From: Chloroflexota bacterium
GTDB lineage: Bacteria; Chloroflexota; Dehalococcoidia; GIF9; UBA5629
Direction of reading: 5' to 3'
DNA length: 6,841 nucleotides
Assembly: GCA_026389635.1 (NCBI GenBank)
Contig: JAPLHM010000114.1
Location: 1 to 6,841, forward strand
The notes under the pieces were generated by a model. It was not told the DNA's origin, ran no database searches, and was given only the letters and a program-made list of their open reading frames with translations. Shown piece after piece: positions 6,344-6,841 of this stretch (position 1 is its first letter; the number at the start of each line of letters is the position of its first letter). The position numbers were made by a program, and so were the translations under genes.

Positions 6344-6367
6344 CATCAGATCACTTTTTTTCTGATG
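6344..6367. repeat. Inverted repeat spanning the purA stop codon
   Basis: CATCAGA (6344-6350) and TCTGATG (6361-6367) are perfect 7-base inverted repeats around a ten-base spacer that ends in T6. They straddle the purA stop (complement of 6346-6348). The T-run is in the loop, not after the stem. A second partner, ATCATCAG at 6328-6335, can also pair with CTGATGAT at 6362-6369, so two alternative folds exist. Function unknown. Confidence 0.4.
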
Positions 6368-6841
6368 ATGCTCTGTTCGCGGCGGGGTCCGATGGAGATA
6401 ACGTGGAACTGGCAGCCGATGAGGTCCTCCAGGCGCTTGATGTACCTGCGCGCGTTGCGCGGCAATTCCCTTGCCTTACGGGCGTCGCTGGTGTTGACCT
6501 TCCAGCCAGGCAATTCCTCGTATACGGGCGTGCAGCTCTCAAGGGCCGCCGCGTCCGCGGGGAAGCGGTCAACCGTCCTGCCGCCTATTTTGTAGCCTAT
6601 GCATATTTTCACGGTATCCATCTCGTCAAGCACATCCAGGCGGGTGAGTATGCCGCTGGTAAAGCCGTTAAGATTGGTACTGTAGCGCCCTACCACGGCG
6701 TCGAACCAGCCGCAGCGGCGCGCCCTTCCCGTGGTGGTCCCATACTCGTGGGCGCGTTGCCTGATATATTCGCCGACCTCATCTTTGAGCTCGGTGGGCA
6801 TGGGACCGCCTCCCACCCTGGTAGTGTAGGCTTTGAAAATA
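6346..6841 (-). CDS. purA: Adenylosuccinate synthetase, C-terminal fragment (5' part outside window)
   Basis: PurA joins IMP and aspartate with GTP to make adenylosuccinate, the first step from IMP to AMP. About 165 codons are visible, roughly the last 40% of a family of about 430 residues. The reading frame is open to the window edge and starts there with IFKAYTTRVGGGPMPTEL, so the GTG at 6816-6814 (the V of TRVGGGP) is internal and not a start. Further family motifs in order are EYGTTTGRARRCGWFD (the aspartate/IMP-binding loop with its arginines), NGFTSGILTRLDVLDEMDTVKIC, CTPVYEELPGW and the terminal ISIGPRREQSI. A short IRKKVI tail precedes the TGA stop (complement of 6346-6348). Nothing in the visible part looks damaged. 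It converges on the REC/HD gene across 121 bases and is not part of that transcription unit. Confidence 0.97.
   Translation of the reverse strand, partial: IFKAYTTRVGGGPMPTELKDEVGEYIRQRAHEYGTTTGRARRCGWFDAVVGRYSTNLNGFTSGILTRLDVLDEMDTVKICIGYKIGGRTVDRFPADAAALESCTPVYEELPGWKVNTSDARKARELPRNARRYIKRLEDLIGCQFHVISIGPRREQSIIRKKVI

Noticed and set aside
6311..6595. 94-codon open frame on the + strand starting in the intergenic region.
   Set aside because: It runs antisense into purA, has no convincing ribosome binding site, and its residues are the complement of purA codons.
1..6841. CRISPR array, tRNA/rRNA, insertion sequence, phage or toxin-antitoxin content.
   Set aside because: No regularly spaced repeats, no cloverleaf or rRNA motifs, no transposase or terminal repeats, and coding density is taken up by identifiable housekeeping and signalling genes.

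Overview
The window (roughly 55% GC by eye, all start sites bacterial in style) shows six genes on the + strand followed by one convergent partial gene on the - strand. The conserved enzymes look like those of an anaerobic, environmental bacterium. The wording of the aspartate-semialdehyde dehydrogenase and the dapB-asd-dapA order remind me of Chloroflexota (Dehalococcoidia-like) genomes. That assignment rests on memory of family sequences, not on a search, and is only tentative.

Positions 1-2143 are a lysine/diaminopimelate pathway block: the 3' end of dapB (4-hydroxy-tetrahydrodipicolinate reductase), a full-length asd (aspartate-semialdehyde dehydrogenase) and a full-length dapA (4-hydroxy-tetrahydrodipicolinate synthase). 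Together they cover aspartyl phosphate to tetrahydrodipicolinate. The genes are separated by only 1 and 14 bases.

Positions 2164-6224 are a signalling block that follows dapA after only 20 bases. It holds an exported NMT1/SsuA-like substrate-binding protein, a two-TM HAMP histidine kinase with a phytochrome-style (Cph1-like) catalytic core, an Rcp1-type single-domain response regulator overlapping the kinase by ATGA, and, after an 81-base gap, a receiver protein with an altered HD-GYP output domain. No ABC permease or ATPase gene is present here. The likely reading is that the binding protein delivers a ligand signal to the kinase, which phosphorylates one or both receivers. The second receiver may act on cyclic-di-GMP or be a degenerate HD-GYP adaptor. 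This is inference from context.

Positions 6225-6345 are a non-coding convergent intergenic region with several short hairpins but no textbook terminator. Positions 6346-6841 (- strand) are the C-terminal part of purA (adenylosuccinate synthetase), whose 5' part lies beyond the window. I see no tRNA, rRNA, CRISPR array, insertion sequence or phage feature, and no gene-free stretch over 300 bases. The most notable points are the orphan binding protein coupled to a kinase, the run-on arrangement with lysine genes, and the apparent loss of a metal-binding histidine in the HD-GYP-like domain.
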